64,000 nucleotides of DNA from Allolobophora icterica (lineage: Eukaryota > Annelida > Clitellata > Crassiclitellata > Lumbricidae): NCBI GenBank assembly GCA_963556255.1, contig OY744616.1:36914545-36978544 (forward strand), written 5' to 3'. This document shows positions 38,320-50,009 of this stretch, piece by piece. The notes below the pieces were generated by a model that saw only the letters and a program-made list of their open reading frames with translations, was not told where the DNA came from and made no database searches. Made by a program: the position numbers and the translations under genes. How positions within the stretch are numbered: the first letter of the stretch is position 1; every line of letters starts with the position of its first letter.

Positions 38320-38735
38320 GCGGATAGTCAGTCGCCAGGAGATGATGCAGTTAGATATCCAAGTGTTTGAAAGCCAGTTGAAGAGATATAGTGGGTTTTG
38401 AGCTGCTTTTTGAATGAAGGAAGCGAATTTGAGCTACGAAGAGAGTGGCAGTCGATTCCATTCCCTAGGGGGCAGAGACATGGAATGCACGCGAGCTGTT
38501 CTGCATCGTGGCTCAGCAAAAATACCGGTGCTTGAGGAACGCAGGCAACGGAGAGGGATGTATGGAGTTAGTAGTGATTGAAGGTAGGCAGGTGTGTTGG
38601 TGCTGAGGGCCTTATATGTCAAACAGGCCAATTTGAATTTTATTCTGAACTCAACAGGAAGCCAATGCAGCTGATGGAGTAGGACTGAAGAGCTTGTTCG
38701 TGGTCGAACACGCAGCACTACGCGAGCCATAGGCG
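38320..38735 (-). mobile_element. Truncated LINE, reverse transcriptase C-terminal part
   Basis: Minus strand has LLHQLHWLPVEFRIKFKLAC, LTYKALSTNTPAYLQSLL and PPREWNRLPL, a typical LINE ending. Confidence 0.75.
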
Positions 38736-38905
38736 TAGACTCGGGGGAGCCGGGGCACGTGCCCCCCAATAATTAACTGTAGTATGAATCACCAAATCCC
38801 CCTCCCCAATTTTTTGGACAAGTTTACGCCAGTAACGAGAGCTAAGGAGTTTTGGACGCGGTACAGCCTGTTGAGTTCATGGTCTGAGACACCAACAAAA
38901 ACATC

Positions 38906-38966
38906 CACCCATCCATCCATCCATCCATCCATCCATCCAGCCATCCATCCATCCATCCATCCATTT
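38906..38966. repeat. CCAT tetranucleotide repeat
   Basis: About 15 ATCC units with one variant. Confidence 0.9.
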
Positions 38967-39544
38967 ATCTATCTCTCTGGCTTTCAGTTCAAATGAAATC
39001 ATCAGCCGAACTGAACTCGTATGGCAGATAAATAATGTTCTTCTCTATGCCTAATTTTCTATTCTTTTCTTATAACTTAAAATATAAATTTCGTTTCGAC
39101 CTCTGTCGATTTTAATATCACGAAATTCATAATTATCAAGTAAAATCTTAGATTTCTATATAAAATGGCATTCGTCCAACTTCACTCAAATCCATGCTCA
39201 TGCAAATCAAACAAAATGAACTTAAGTTTGTTTGCACAGTTTGCATCTTACGGCAAAATTTGTACCAGACAATAGCTTGAAAATGTCTATAATTAAGTTT
39301 TGATGATTGACACATCTTTGATAGCTCACATTTTATTAACTGTTAGGTCCTAAGTTGTTTTTTCATTATGTCTCCCAAGTTGTCTCTGGCTAACTAACTT
39401 GGCAGCTCAATACACAAGTTTGGACGCTTGTTTGAGCATGATGTATACCATCATGAATGCAATCGTGATGATCAGCTAGTAAACATTGTTCAATTGCAAT
39501 CAAAATAAATCAAAATTATCTATTATCTAGATTTTATTATCTAG

Positions 39545-41118
39545 ACTCAGTGAGAGCTTTGGTGTATATGGTACTGCCTTAAACTGGCTAGCTTCATATC
39601 TTTTCAATCGGCCTCAGCAGATGGGTGTTGGTACTGTTCGGTCTGATCCTTCTTTCTGCACTGCTGTTGTCCCACAGGCAGTGGCGCCGCCAGACGCCAA
39701 AAAAAGTGGACGCAAAGTCGCAAACATATTTGAGACATAAAACATTGCCAGTAATTTTGGTCAATCAGTGGTCATCATCATTCACGTGATAATGAAGCAT
39801 AAATAAACATTTCACAGGCCTAGCACTACATAGACGAAAACTCTTAAAGTCTTAAACATTATTTTACACTCAGTGTCAACGCAGTATCATGCAGTCATAT
39901 GTGAAACTTTCTTTATGCCATTTGAATGATTTGGTCACTAACAATCATTGTCTCTACTGATCACACGGAATTGCTAACGCAATGCGACGATGGCCACTGC
40001 TATCAAATTTCTGTAAGCTTCAGCGTCATCAGATTTGTCATGATGAATGTGCATCAATGCCAAACCGTTCAGACGTTTAGCATCCATGGTAGAAAGTAGA
40101 TAGCTCTTTAAACGTTTAACGCAACTGAAGCTGAGTTCGGCTGACCGTGGAAACAGGCATTGTATGTAAAACAAGAAAGCTGTTGTGCATATTTGGGTAC
40201 ATATCTCTACTGTTTAGCCAGAAAAGTATGCGTCTATTGCGTTCGCGTGCCGGCGCCACTCCCCACAGGGATCTGTTCTCGGCCCCTATTATCTTCATTT
40301 CTCCAATTAGTTGTATAGCCAATCACTTTTGAGTCCAATTACAGCAGTAGGCTGATGATACTCAGCTTTTAATTGCTTTCTCACCAACGGATCAGTCCGG
40401 CAGAGTAATAGGCCTACTTGAAGAGTGCCTTTCTTCAGTGCATGCATGGTTGTTCTTCAACGGCCTGGCCATAAACACGGATAAGTCAGAGGCACTCTTT
40501 CCCTTCACATTCAAGCAGTTTCCTTGGTAGCACTGTTGTTCTAGCATTAAAAGCTGTGAAAGCACTTCGGGTCACTATGAACAGTAATCTCACATTCCAA
40601 TCCCGGGTAAGGTATGGTAAGTTACAAACCTTTCCAAATCTTGTTTCTACAATATCAGAGGAATACGTCACACAGGATCTGTTCTTACAAAAGACATGTC
40701 ACAGACCATAGCATGTTCTATTGTCTGCTCTCGCCTCGATTATGCCAACTCTGTGTTTGCAGGCATGTCAGTCTTTGTCAGATCTTGAAGTTAACCGGCT
40801 TCAACGCATCCAAAATTCTCTGGCAGTCTGGCTCCCGTGGTTCTGCGTACATCTTGTCAACTATGCTCCCTCAGCTGCATTAGCTTTCTGTATAATTCAG
40901 AATAAGAATTAAACTGGCATAACTGACCTATAAAACCCTCACAACGAACACTCCTACCTACCTTCAACCACTAGTTTCTCCGTACATCTCGCCAAAGGGG
41001 CGAAACTTTGGTCTAGAAAGTTGGGGGTACCAAATTTCGCATTGTTTCAGCTTCGCGGCTGTTAAATAATTATAACGCCATCGTTTGTATTACAAGCATA
41101 ATAATAATTATAGGCTTA

Positions 41119-41179
<61 letters not shown>

Positions 41180-41330
41180 CGACGATGATGATGATGATGA
41201 TGATGGTGATACTACTGCTCCTACAAATAATAATATTAGCGACAATAATTAATACACCATTAATTCAGCAACTACCCAACCTACAATCGTTTAAGCAAAA
41301 GCTACAGTCTTCCATGTTCGAGGGACACTA
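39545..41330 (+). mobile_element. Degraded LINE with reverse transcriptase domain, split by a hAT element
   Basis: Plus strand 39553-39678 reads GTALNWLASYLFNRPQQMGV and TAVVPQ, and 40270 onward continues GSVLGPL, the conserved reverse transcriptase motif, interrupted by 39679-40269. Downstream parts (SALASIMPTLCLQACQSLSD, RLQRIQNSLAVWL, LQSFKQKLQSSMF) are frameshifted and carry stops. A GAT run lies at 41119-41200. Confidence 0.8.
39679..40261 (-). mobile_element. hAT element remnant inserted in the LINE, 8-bp target duplication
   Basis: Ends CAGTGGCGCCG and CGGCGCCACT(C) are inverted repeats. CCCACAGG flanks both sides (39671-39678, 40262-40269). Minus strand 39974-40174 encodes RSAELSFSCVKRLKSYLLST and RLNGLALMHIH, the C-terminal dimerisation region of hAT transposases. 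The rest of the transposase is lost. Confidence 0.88.
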
Positions 41331-41604
41331 AGTAACACTCCCACAGTTTAATCAACTGAAATACAAGGAGCGTATACAGTAAGCCTATAGCCTCAAGATG
41401 TGCTATCGAGTCTTTAGTAAAGTATACTGCTACCGTTATATATCTAATGATGTTAGATCGACTCCTCTGCATCAAATTGTACGACCCCTTTTGAGTCCCT
41501 GTGTAGCCAGATTATGTCAAGTATTATATGTTTTGTTTATCCTTGCAATCTTTGGTTACCGAACTAAAAATACAATACAATACACTTGCTACCGGTAGGT
41601 TTTA

Positions 41605-42235
41605 TAAGTAATTGCATTGTGGCTTCACAGAGGATATTGTTACCGCTAGGAATAATTGCATTGTGACTTCACAGAGGATGTGCATGATACGGTTGATACC
41701 GCTAGAAATAATATTGCATTGTGATTTCATAAAGGATATTTTGCCTTAGCAACCTCTTTTAACCCTTCCGGAATAATTGCATTGTGATTTCATAAAGGAC
41801 ATGTTGCATTGTGATTTCATACAGTATTATGTTTCCATAGCAACTTCTTGTAATAATTGCACTGTGATTTCATAGAGAACATGTTGCCGTAGCAACGATT
41901 GTCTAACCTCTGGGAATAATTGCATTGTGAGTTCATAGAGGATATTAGCAACCTCTTGTAATAATTACACTGTGATTTCACACAAGCTATATTTCCAGAG
42001 CAGCCTTGTAATAATTGTATTGTGATCTCATAGAGGGCACGTTGTCGTAGCAACCTCTTTTAAATTATGGGAATAATTGCATTGTGATTACTTTTTCAAA
42101 GAGCACGTATTGCAGTAACAGTCTCTTGTAATAATGCATTGTAATTTCATACAGGGTATATTTCCGTAGCAACATCTTGCAACATCTTGTAATAATTGCA
42201 TTGTGATTTCACAGATTATATTGTCATCGCTTTTA
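41605..42235. repeat. Degenerate 45-63-bp minisatellite with X-box-like motifs
   Basis: About 12 units of AATAATTGCATTGTGATTTC followed by ATAGAGGA, a GTTGCCNTAGCAAC-like palindrome and CTCTTGT. Confidence 0.85.
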
Positions 42236-42449
42236 GTAAAAAAAATACTAATAACAATAAGAGTGATGGTGATGGTGATCGCACTGATGATAATGCTTGT
42301 TAATTGTTTTGAATCTTGAGGGCTTCTTCAGATAAAATAATAATGGGCAAAAACAATGGGTATGAAAAGTGGGGTATGGTACCCTCCAGTCCAAAAAGTG
42401 GGGGATACGGTACCCTTCGTACCCCCCCGTAAATTACGCCTATGCATCC

Positions 42450-42665
42450 TGCCCGCAGTCTGGACCTTCGGTTATGGGTCTTTTGGTTGAGCCTCGATTT
42501 AGCATTTTGTGTGCGGATCCAGGGAATGGAATCTACTACCAATGTTTATCCGTTGCTCGAACTCTTTTTCTTTAGAGAAACGCTTCAAAACTCATTACTT
42601 CTCACTGGCCTTCAAATATCTGGACATCTAACTGAACTTCACCTGGCGATTGACTAAATCCGCGC
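42450..42665 (+). mobile_element. LINE 3'-end fragment
   Basis: Degenerate, but alignable by eye with the end of the element at 38320-38735, in the opposite orientation (EWNRLP-like, FKTHYFS, NFTWRL). Confidence 0.45.
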
Positions 42666-43589
42666 CCCAGATTCGCATTTCCGTGTGACTTTGCGTTAAA
42701 AATATTTATAATAATAATATTGTTATTATTAATATTAATTTCTTTGGCAAACGCAACGAGTCAATTTGTAGAGCTGCACTGAATTAGTCCAAAGTTCCTT
42801 GTTGAGTGAATTTTAATATTAACAATAATATTTTCACGAATACGTCATGCTCTGCATAATTCTACATCTTTTCTGACTGAAAGCATACGCTAATCTACCT
42901 CTCTCGACTGAAGATTGACTCAATTGCGGCGCATACCTATGCATTGCTTACGCAATTCTGTCTTATAGATGAATATAAATTTAATATGAAACCAGTAGGA
43001 CCTTCATCTACAGTAAACGAGCTTTTAGTGAACTAACGCAGTTTGACTTCCTGCAATCCTCTCTTTCTAATATGGAATCATAATTGGAGCGGCTAACGTG
43101 AGTTGGTTTGAATGACGACAACCTTTCAAAACAAGAGACCCACTTCATTCATTAGGTCTATTGATAATATTATAGATGTGACAAAAATCACTGCATGTAC
43201 CTAGCAACTAAGTTTCGAAAAGAATCGGGGTTTGAAGCCTTCGCACTGCAAAGAAATTATGACTATACTTTATCCTCCTGCACAATACCTTCAATTAATA
43301 ACCCTCGTATTATGAGAAGATTTTGTGATAGTAGTAGCGAAATTCATAGCGTCAATCATTGCATTGTCTTCCAGTCTACTGCATCCATGGGAGGCATGTT
43401 GCCACCTACCAACGGTGGTTGGGTTCTACGTGTGTGCGTGTGCACACCATTGGTGATTCTTCTAGTTTCTGTGCTTTGTTTTGTTAGTGACATTTCTGTC
43501 TTAATGACATTTAACATCACACAGACTGGCGCAAGCAACGCTTTGGTATGGCACTTAACAGGTGCTAGAGCAAGTGTCCAGTTACATAC

Positions 43590-43700
43590 ACGTACGTGGC
43601 CGATTGATGATGCGTGTGCATTGTGCATGTACGTTTCGGATTCGAATCCCGACGTGTCATGTGAAAGAGATAGCTCGTTGTCAAGTCATGTAACTCGTAA
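43590..43700 (+). mobile_element. tRNA-like SINE fragment
   Basis: B-box GGATTCGAATCCCG at about 43638, with an A-box-like GTGGCCGATTGATG about 40 bases before. Part of a chance 250-codon open frame. Confidence 0.45.
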
Positions 43701-43882
43701 GGAAAGACTTTCTGGTTGTCTGTTCCGGTCGTTCTGTATGCTACAGCCGAAGTATCCCTCAAGCCCCCTACCAACATATCCATGGGTATTAGATGGGAAC
43801 TATATGGGCGATACACGGGTTCCATTTGGGATTATGAGTCCTATATGGGAGTCATATGGGTCCCATATGAGATATGGGTCCT

Positions 43883-43923
43883 ACCATTGCCTTCTAGATA
43901 CTGAGTATCTAGAAGGCAATGGT
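43883..43923. repeat. Perfect 19-bp inverted repeat, 3-base loop
   Basis: ACCATTGCCTTCTAGATAC, TGA, then the exact reverse complement. Flanked by the direct repeat GGTCCTACC. Confidence 0.95.
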
Positions 43924-43965
43924 CCTACCCATATGAACTCTATGTAAGCATCCCTAAATATGCCC

Positions 43966-44395
43966 CTATTTCTGCATACATGCGTGATGTGCTGCATTGG
44001 CTCCCTGTCCCGCAGCGTATCTGCTATAGGGTTGCTGTACTGGTATGGCGCTGTCTCTTAGGCTGTGCCCCGGCCTATCTGTGTGAGCTCTGCCGCCCGG
44101 TCTCTGATTCAGTTGGTCGGCGTGCTCTTCGGTCTTCTTCCGGGGGAGAACTTTTAGTCCCTCGGGCTCGCTCCACAATTAGGCAGCGCCGGGCTTTCTC
44201 TATAGCTGGGCCCTCCATTTGGAATGGTCTTCCATTAGAGATTCGCCTTCTCCCTAGGGGTAACACATCTGCTTTTTACAAGCTGCTCAAGTCTAATCTC
44301 TATTGCCGTGGCTGGGCTGGGAGCGCTTCTGAGTAGGTTTCTTGAAGGTGCGCTATATTAAATTTTTGAATGAATGAATGAATGAATGAGTAAGC
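43966..44395 (+). mobile_element. Truncated LINE, C-terminal 118 codons intact, GAAT tail
   Basis: LHWLPVPQRICYRVAVLVWR, AFSIAGPSIWNGLPLEIRLL and LKSNLYCRGWAGSASE then stop, GGTGCGCTATATTAAATTTT and a GAAT run. Same family as 31930-32282. Confidence 0.85.
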
Positions 44396-44579
44396 ATGAT
44401 GGCCTGATTTGCAGGTCTCTGACGAGGGGATGAGCGAATATATTGCTTTACACTGCAGTGTCTGATGCAATGCAAAGAGAAACTATAGGCTAGATTACTT
44501 CGTACGGGGAAATTGTGAATTTATATAGTCAAGAGCCATCATTCTTACTGCTATTAATGCACGGAAATCACTATTTATA

Positions 44580-44800
44580 AGGCGCCTTTATAAATTTTAG
44601 TCATAAGAGCTCCTGGGTCCAAGGATATCTCGGCTGAAGCACATATCCGATGACCCAATCCGAAAGTCGGATGACCCTTTCTTTTGGGGATTGCTTGGCT
44701 TGAAAACGAATGAAGACGCATCAGGATTCGAACACCGGACTCATAGGTCTCAGACATTTCGCACTCTGCCAATGTGCCAATCAAGCAGGTGTAAATATGT
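44580..44800 (-). mobile_element. tRNA-derived SINE
   Basis: Minus strand: TTGGCACATTGGCAGAGTGC (A box) and GGTGTTCGAATCC (B box). Confidence 0.6.
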
Positions 44801-44885
44801 ATCACGACTAAATTTCATTTCCGGTATACAAATACATTGCAAGTATGTACAGGTATCAGTTTATTCACCTGCATAGATATGTTTC

Positions 44886-45005
44886 ATGTATGCCATGAGT
44901 GTATGAATGTTTTATGTATGCCATGAGTGTATGAATGTTTTATGTATGCCATGAGTGTATGAATGTCTTATGTATGCCATGAGTGTATGAATGTTTTTTG
45001 TATGC
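44886..45005. repeat. 28-bp tandem repeat, four copies
   Basis: Unit TGTATGCCATGAGTGTATGA plus ATGTTTTA, ending against the target duplication of the next element. Confidence 0.9.
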
Positions 45006-45013
45006 CTTTTGTA

Positions 45014-45591
45014 CAGTGCTGGGTAAAATACTCTGTAAATGTATTTCAAATACTAAATACAAATACATTTTTCAAAAGTATTTGAAATACAAATACAAAA
45101 TACATTTTTCAGAATGTATTTCAAATACAAAATACAAATACATTGTTGTATTTTGTATTTGAAATACAAAATACATTTTATTCTATAGTAGGATACATGC
45201 TCCATTAATACTCATTATGTTGCAAAAATCTGTCCTTCTGGGAATTAGGCACCCAAAGTAGTTTGAAGAATGGATGGGGTACAGCAGCCAACATATAGTG
45301 ATCAACACTGATAACTATACAAAGTTCACCAAAGATCGGAAGTTAGAAGACCACTGAGTTATTATTACCGAGAAAAAACATGTTGCGTGAAATTATGAGA
45401 GTAAGTAGGTAATAAATAGTATTTCTAACGAAGTATTTGATATTTCAAATACAAAATACTCTGAAAAGTATTTCAAATACAAATACAAAATACATCATTT
45501 TAAATGTATTTGAAATACAAATACAAAAATACTCAAATGTATTTCAAATACTATTTCAAATACTTTGTATTTCAAATACTCCCCAGCACTG
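45014..45591. mobile_element. hAT-type MITE with perfect 8-bp target duplication
   Basis: Ends CAGTGCTGGG and CCCAGCACTG are inverted repeats. CTTTTGTA flanks both sides (45006-45013, 45592-45599). Both sub-ends are arrays of GTATTTGAAATAC-like words; no coding. Confidence 0.92.
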
Positions 45592-45721
45592 CTTTTGTAT
45601 GACCCTTTGAATTTAGGTCCCTGACTGTATTTGTACTTCGAAATTTGTATTGCGCCGCTAACAGAAAAAACATTCAGAGGCATTCTGCGCTAGAGGAGAA
45701 CATGCACCAGGAGTAAACATT

Positions 45722-45723
45722 AG

Positions 45724-45808
<85 letters not shown>
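45722..45808. repeat. TAAG tetranucleotide microsatellite
   Basis: About 21 pure GTAA units. Confidence 0.97.
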
Positions 45809-45809
45809 G

Positions 45810-46550
45810 ATAGCTAGAAGCGTCAACAGTGGACGGCTCGCGAACACACGCAGTGTCCAGCCAGAAGATTCCCAACTAAAGTTGGTAGATTACAGCAAAA
45901 AGGAAATTTCTCAGAGATTGCAGTCGATGTTCTGAGCGAAATTATAGCCATCGGATTAGTAACTTAGAGGGTGAACTGCAATTCAATTTTGGATGAATGC
46001 ATTATAGCGATTGATTAAAGAGAGACACTCAAAAGACTGCTAAAAACTTTATTGATAAGATACGTGAAATAGAATACTTTTCACACGTTTATGCACTCAA
46101 TAAATGTTCCCAGTAATTGTGTATCTAACAAATATTAAAACTAATCCAGATTCTTCAGACAGCGAAAGAGGTCGCTTTGAAAAACGGCGATGAAATAGAT
46201 GTTACTAGTATACTAGAAGGTAGCTACAGACTATGGACCAAACCAGCTTTTGCCAACTGTTCCATCACAAATTATCAGATAGACGATTAACTGTGTAAAC
46301 TGTACTCGTAAACTAAAGAGACCGTTTAGCTTCTACAGGTTCTAACGATTGATTTGAAAGTCAAAGGTCAAAGCATAACTAGTTGATCTTCGTTGCTGTT
46401 TTCTTGAGGTTTTCTAGTCTTTAGGTTGTGGTGCGTTTCAAAGGCAAATCCAAAATCCTGTTTCAAATAGAGATAAGACATTTATTTAGATAGATCTATT
46501 TGTAAAATATTCACCATCATATACCAGAACACTCAAGATACGAAAACGCT
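45810..46550. other. No gene seen
   Basis: Unique-looking intergenic DNA without coding signal. Confidence 0.4.
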
Positions 46551-46554
46551 AGGT

Positions 46555-46785
46555 AAGCAAGAGCAAGATTAGGTAAGGTAATGTGATGTATGGCTATGTA
46601 AGTTAGGTTAGTAAAGGTAAGGTACTCTTAGGTAAGGTATGGTAAGTCCAGGTGAGGTAAGGTGAGGCAAGGAGAGATAATGTTAGGTAAGGTGAAATAA
46701 AGTACGGTAAGGTTAGGTAAGATAAGGTAAGGTTAGATAAGGTAAGGTAAGGTAAGGTCAGATAAAGTGAGGTTAGGTAAATGGA
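46555..46785. repeat. Degenerate GGTAA pentamer repeat
   Basis: AGGTAAGGTAAGGT-type words with frequent variants. Confidence 0.85.
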
Positions 46786-47884
46786 ATCGCTCGTTTATCT
46801 CACGCACTATCAAGCTCAATCTTTATAGACGTAGTTGAGGGATATTTTGGCTGAACGATAGTCACAACAATCCAAGAACCAAACATCTCTCCTTACGTCT
46901 TGTTGCATAGTTAAAGAGCGAATCACCGTTTAAGATGAAACAGATTCGAGTCCCGGTTTTGAGGTAAAATGTAAATATAAGTGTAAATGTACATGTTGTC
47001 TACAGCGACCATATGGCCTCGACGTTGCTCATTTTTCAATGAATTAATCGGGTGAGATCCTTCACCTCGGCTGCCCGTTTAATAAGAGGCGAAAGGCAAA
47101 CGACACGGAATCCCATCTTAGCCTTTCCATAGCGTCTTATTTTGGCCCATCACTGACCTTTAACGCTTTGGCTCATTACCGAAACTCAACATTGCAACAT
47201 TCTGTCCTGTAGTCGGAATACAAGACACTTGGAACACAGCATGTTTCTATTGTGTCCATTGTTTATAAAGCCTATTATTATCATCATCAGATATTCGGAT
47301 GTCATTTCGAGTGACTTTTTACAGATGTGGATTCACACCCAGACCCACGGACAATGGCATTCTCGCCTTTCCCTTGATATCCACCGCAGGATGCTCGTTT
47401 GTTTTTCAACCGGCCTCTGGATTCCATCTTGGAGGAACCACCTGCGACCATGTCAATCTGGGAGCGACTATCGATTGATGTCATGCAGGTGAAGGCGTCA
47501 TAGATATAACAAGGTAACATTTCTTGATTTAAGGAGTATAATTTTAGCCAAATCTTGAACCAGGTTGTCTAAATGAAATCCTTTTTACATACCATTTTGA
47601 ATTTAAATCGCCTGAGACTGAAATCAACGTCTAAGATAGTTCCCCATATCTGAGAGACATTCAGCCAAAAGTTCTGGTTGTTCTATCAACTTTCTGCTTG
47701 CTATTTTTTTGTCTGCATTGAAAACTTATTCTTAGAACTATCCTGACTATTGTAGCTGCATGCTTTCTGGTTAGTCATAGCTCCAAGATTTCTCTTGCGA
47801 TCTCACATTGAGTTGAAAATGAGACCCAAACAATAGCCCTTCTGAATAGAAAAAGTGTCGAACAGCTGAGTAGTATCGCAGTAT

Positions 47885-48060
47885 GTAGACCTGCAGTAGC
47901 GTAGATAAGAGTGCAGTAGAGATAATAATACAAACAACACAGCAGTAGATAACACTACAGTAGATGACACTACAGTAGAAACCACTACAGTAGATAACAC
48001 TACAGTAGATAACACTACAGTAGATGACACTGCAGTAGAGTGCAGTAGCGTACATCAGAA
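47885..48060. repeat. CACTACAGTAGATAA satellite block 1
   Basis: 17-bp period around ACACTACAGTAGATAAC. Related blocks lie at 48725-49050, 49125-49220, 50325-50465 and 50710-50900. Confidence 0.85.
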
Positions 48061-48084
48061 AACAATAGTTCGTATGGTAAGCAG

Positions 48085-48712
48085 GGAACCAGTCTATTCA
48101 TGAGTGCTGCGTCGTGTTAGAAGGGTTGTCCAGAGATACCAAGTGGAGCTTCAAGTCCGTTAGCCAGAAAACCAGGAAGAGACCACCTGCTAAGGTGGAT
48201 TCCGTCTGGGACGAGAAAGATTTGAAGGCAATCCATGCACTCTGCTTTACCCGATCATCATCCTATCTCACTCTCTCCCGTTCCTCAATTACTACTCGCT
48301 TCCAATTCTCCAACCGATCGACATGCCACATTGTATCTCGACTCTGGAGCGGTCTGCCCCGAATTCCGCAAACTCTCAGTTTCCCCGCCAATGCCACCGT
48401 TCACCCACCGTCATCTGCCTCAGGCTCCTCTACTCATCACCACACAGGCTTTCCATTTCAAACTGAAGTCTCATCTCTTAAAGAAATTCTAATCCATCCA
48501 ATCATCCGTCTTTCAAGCTTTCTCGGCCTCAACGAAATCCGTCTTAACAGCTCCCCAGCCTCCTCTGTTTGGTCTCTCTGGCAATCGGACTCGGCTCTCC
48601 ACTGGACATCTGTGGACATCTCTGACATAATCCAGCGCTCGTGAATAAGCTGGTGCCCTGCCCTTAGCTTTAGAGTAAAGTCTTATAAATTACGATTACG
48701 ATGGATCTAAGT
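48085..48712 (+). mobile_element. LINE 3' part inserted in satellite
   Basis: Plus strand has RSSSYLTLSRSSITTRFQFS and SRLWSGLPRIPQTL, then CAGCGCTCGTGAATAAGCTG and a TTACGATTACGAT tail. The left end carries the same 3' end in inverted orientation. Confidence 0.65.
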
Positions 48713-48724
48713 AGAAATAATTAC

Positions 48725-49220
48725 TTGGCCCGGATTACAGTAGAGTGCAGCAAAGAATAGTAGTTTGACAGGAAATAGACTTACGGTGGATTACAGTACA
48801 GAAGATTACGGTAGAGCACATTACATAAGATTACGGTAGAGTACAGTAAATTGTAGATAGCAGAAGATTACGGTTGAGCACAGTACATAAGATTACGGTA
48901 CAGCACAGTACATAAGATTACGGTAGAGTACAGTACATAAGATGAGAACAGACATAGATTACGGTAGAGTACAGTAAATTGTAGATAACAAATTAGAGAA
49001 CAGTGAAATTAAAGAACAGTGGCGTTAGACACAATACATAAAATTACGGTATACAGCACATAAGTAGCCTCTGAGTAGTTCCCTTGAAGTGGCGCTATAT
49101 AAATTTACGAATGAATGAATGAATAAGATTACGGTAGATAACAGTACATAAGATTACGGTAGAGTACAGTAAATTGTAGACAACAAATTAGAGAACAGTG
49201 AAATTAAAGAACAGTGGCGA
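48725..49220. repeat. CAGTAGA satellite blocks 2 and 3, with a LINE tail between
   Basis: AGATTACGGTAGAGTACAGT repeats. A stretch of about 60 bases at 48960-49020 recurs at 49155-49215. Between them lies AAGTGGCGCTATATAAATTT plus a GAAT run. Confidence 0.75.
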
Positions 49221-49289
49221 AGCAGTTTAAATAAGAAGAACAGTCCCTTTGGTATGAAGCGTTTGCGATTTCATTTTCTTAGCCTCGGC

Positions 49290-49465
49290 ATATGAGGGCG
49301 AATTGCCAGTTCCCTACCTCGCCGTCTCATCCTCCCATTGACAGTGTAAGGTCAGTGCACACATCATAGCTGAGTTGGACTAAATTCTGCCCTGGCGGGG
49401 ATTTGAACCCCGACTTCTCGATTGACAGCCTAGCACGCTAAGCACTACACTACTGAGCACTCCTT
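49290..49465 (-). mobile_element. tRNA-derived SINE
   Basis: Minus strand: AGTAGTGTAGTGCTTAGCGT and GGGGTTCAAATCCCCG with a complete T-arm-like stem. Not a working tRNA, since the anticodon arm is degenerate and the body runs on. Confidence 0.6.
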
Positions 49466-49499
49466 AAATAAGAGTAAATGTAAAATTGAAGAAACTAGA

Positions 49500-49700
49500 T
49501 GTCTTTCTATAGGAAACGTATGGCTTCGACCTGAAAAGTACAGACCTTCGATCTGATCTCGCCTGAGAAACTCATTTTGGAATGAGTTTGTCAGGTGAGA
49601 TCGTTCACCACCTTTGCCCATTGGAATGGCTGACATACATTACGTCCTGCCCTGGTACAGTCATATTCACCGGGGTTGATTATCGTAATGCCAGTTTTGT
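49500..49700. other. Degenerate repeat similar to 47000-47110
   Basis: Both carry CAGGTGAGATCxTTCACC-type text with CCCATT/CCCGTT following. Likely the same old SINE body. Confidence 0.35.
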
Positions 49701-50009
49701 AGGCCCAGTCTCTTCCCGAATTAATCAGTTTATCAGCTACTACCGGTTTTTAGTGCTGCGGCTCAGCTGATTTGCGGTGTACCTGGGTTTGAGAACATAT
49801 CCACAGTTTCCAATGAGATGAACTGCACTGGTTATATGCACTGAGTCTAAGAACTTATTGCTTCTGCGAAAGTGCCTGTCTTTTCTCAGCTAATCTTAAC
49901 GAGTCACGTGTTTCGGTCTCGTTTATTTATGGTCTGAGATTCATTCGCTGTCCACAGTCCAGCGTAGAAGCTACGCTATAATCGGCCCATATTTTTTAAT
50001 AAGTTGCCT

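Noticed and set aside
41605..42235. CRISPR-like array
   Set aside because: Repeats are degenerate, spacing is variable and there are no unique spacers; this is a eukaryotic minisatellite.
38728..42446. CATAGGCGTA at 38728 and its reverse complement at 42436 as ends of one 3.7-kb transposon
   Set aside because: Flanking LINE fragments run in opposite orientations and no target duplication was found, so the match may be two separate element ends.
46555..46785. Telomere-like GGTTAGG words
   Set aside because: Only occasional TTAGG inside a degenerate GGTAA pentamer repeat; no consistent telomeric unit.
49375..49465. tRNA gene-like sequence (also at 2925, 43600, 44690 and 50640)
   Set aside because: Good A and B boxes, but the cloverleaf is incomplete and the sequence continues into SINE bodies shared between copies.
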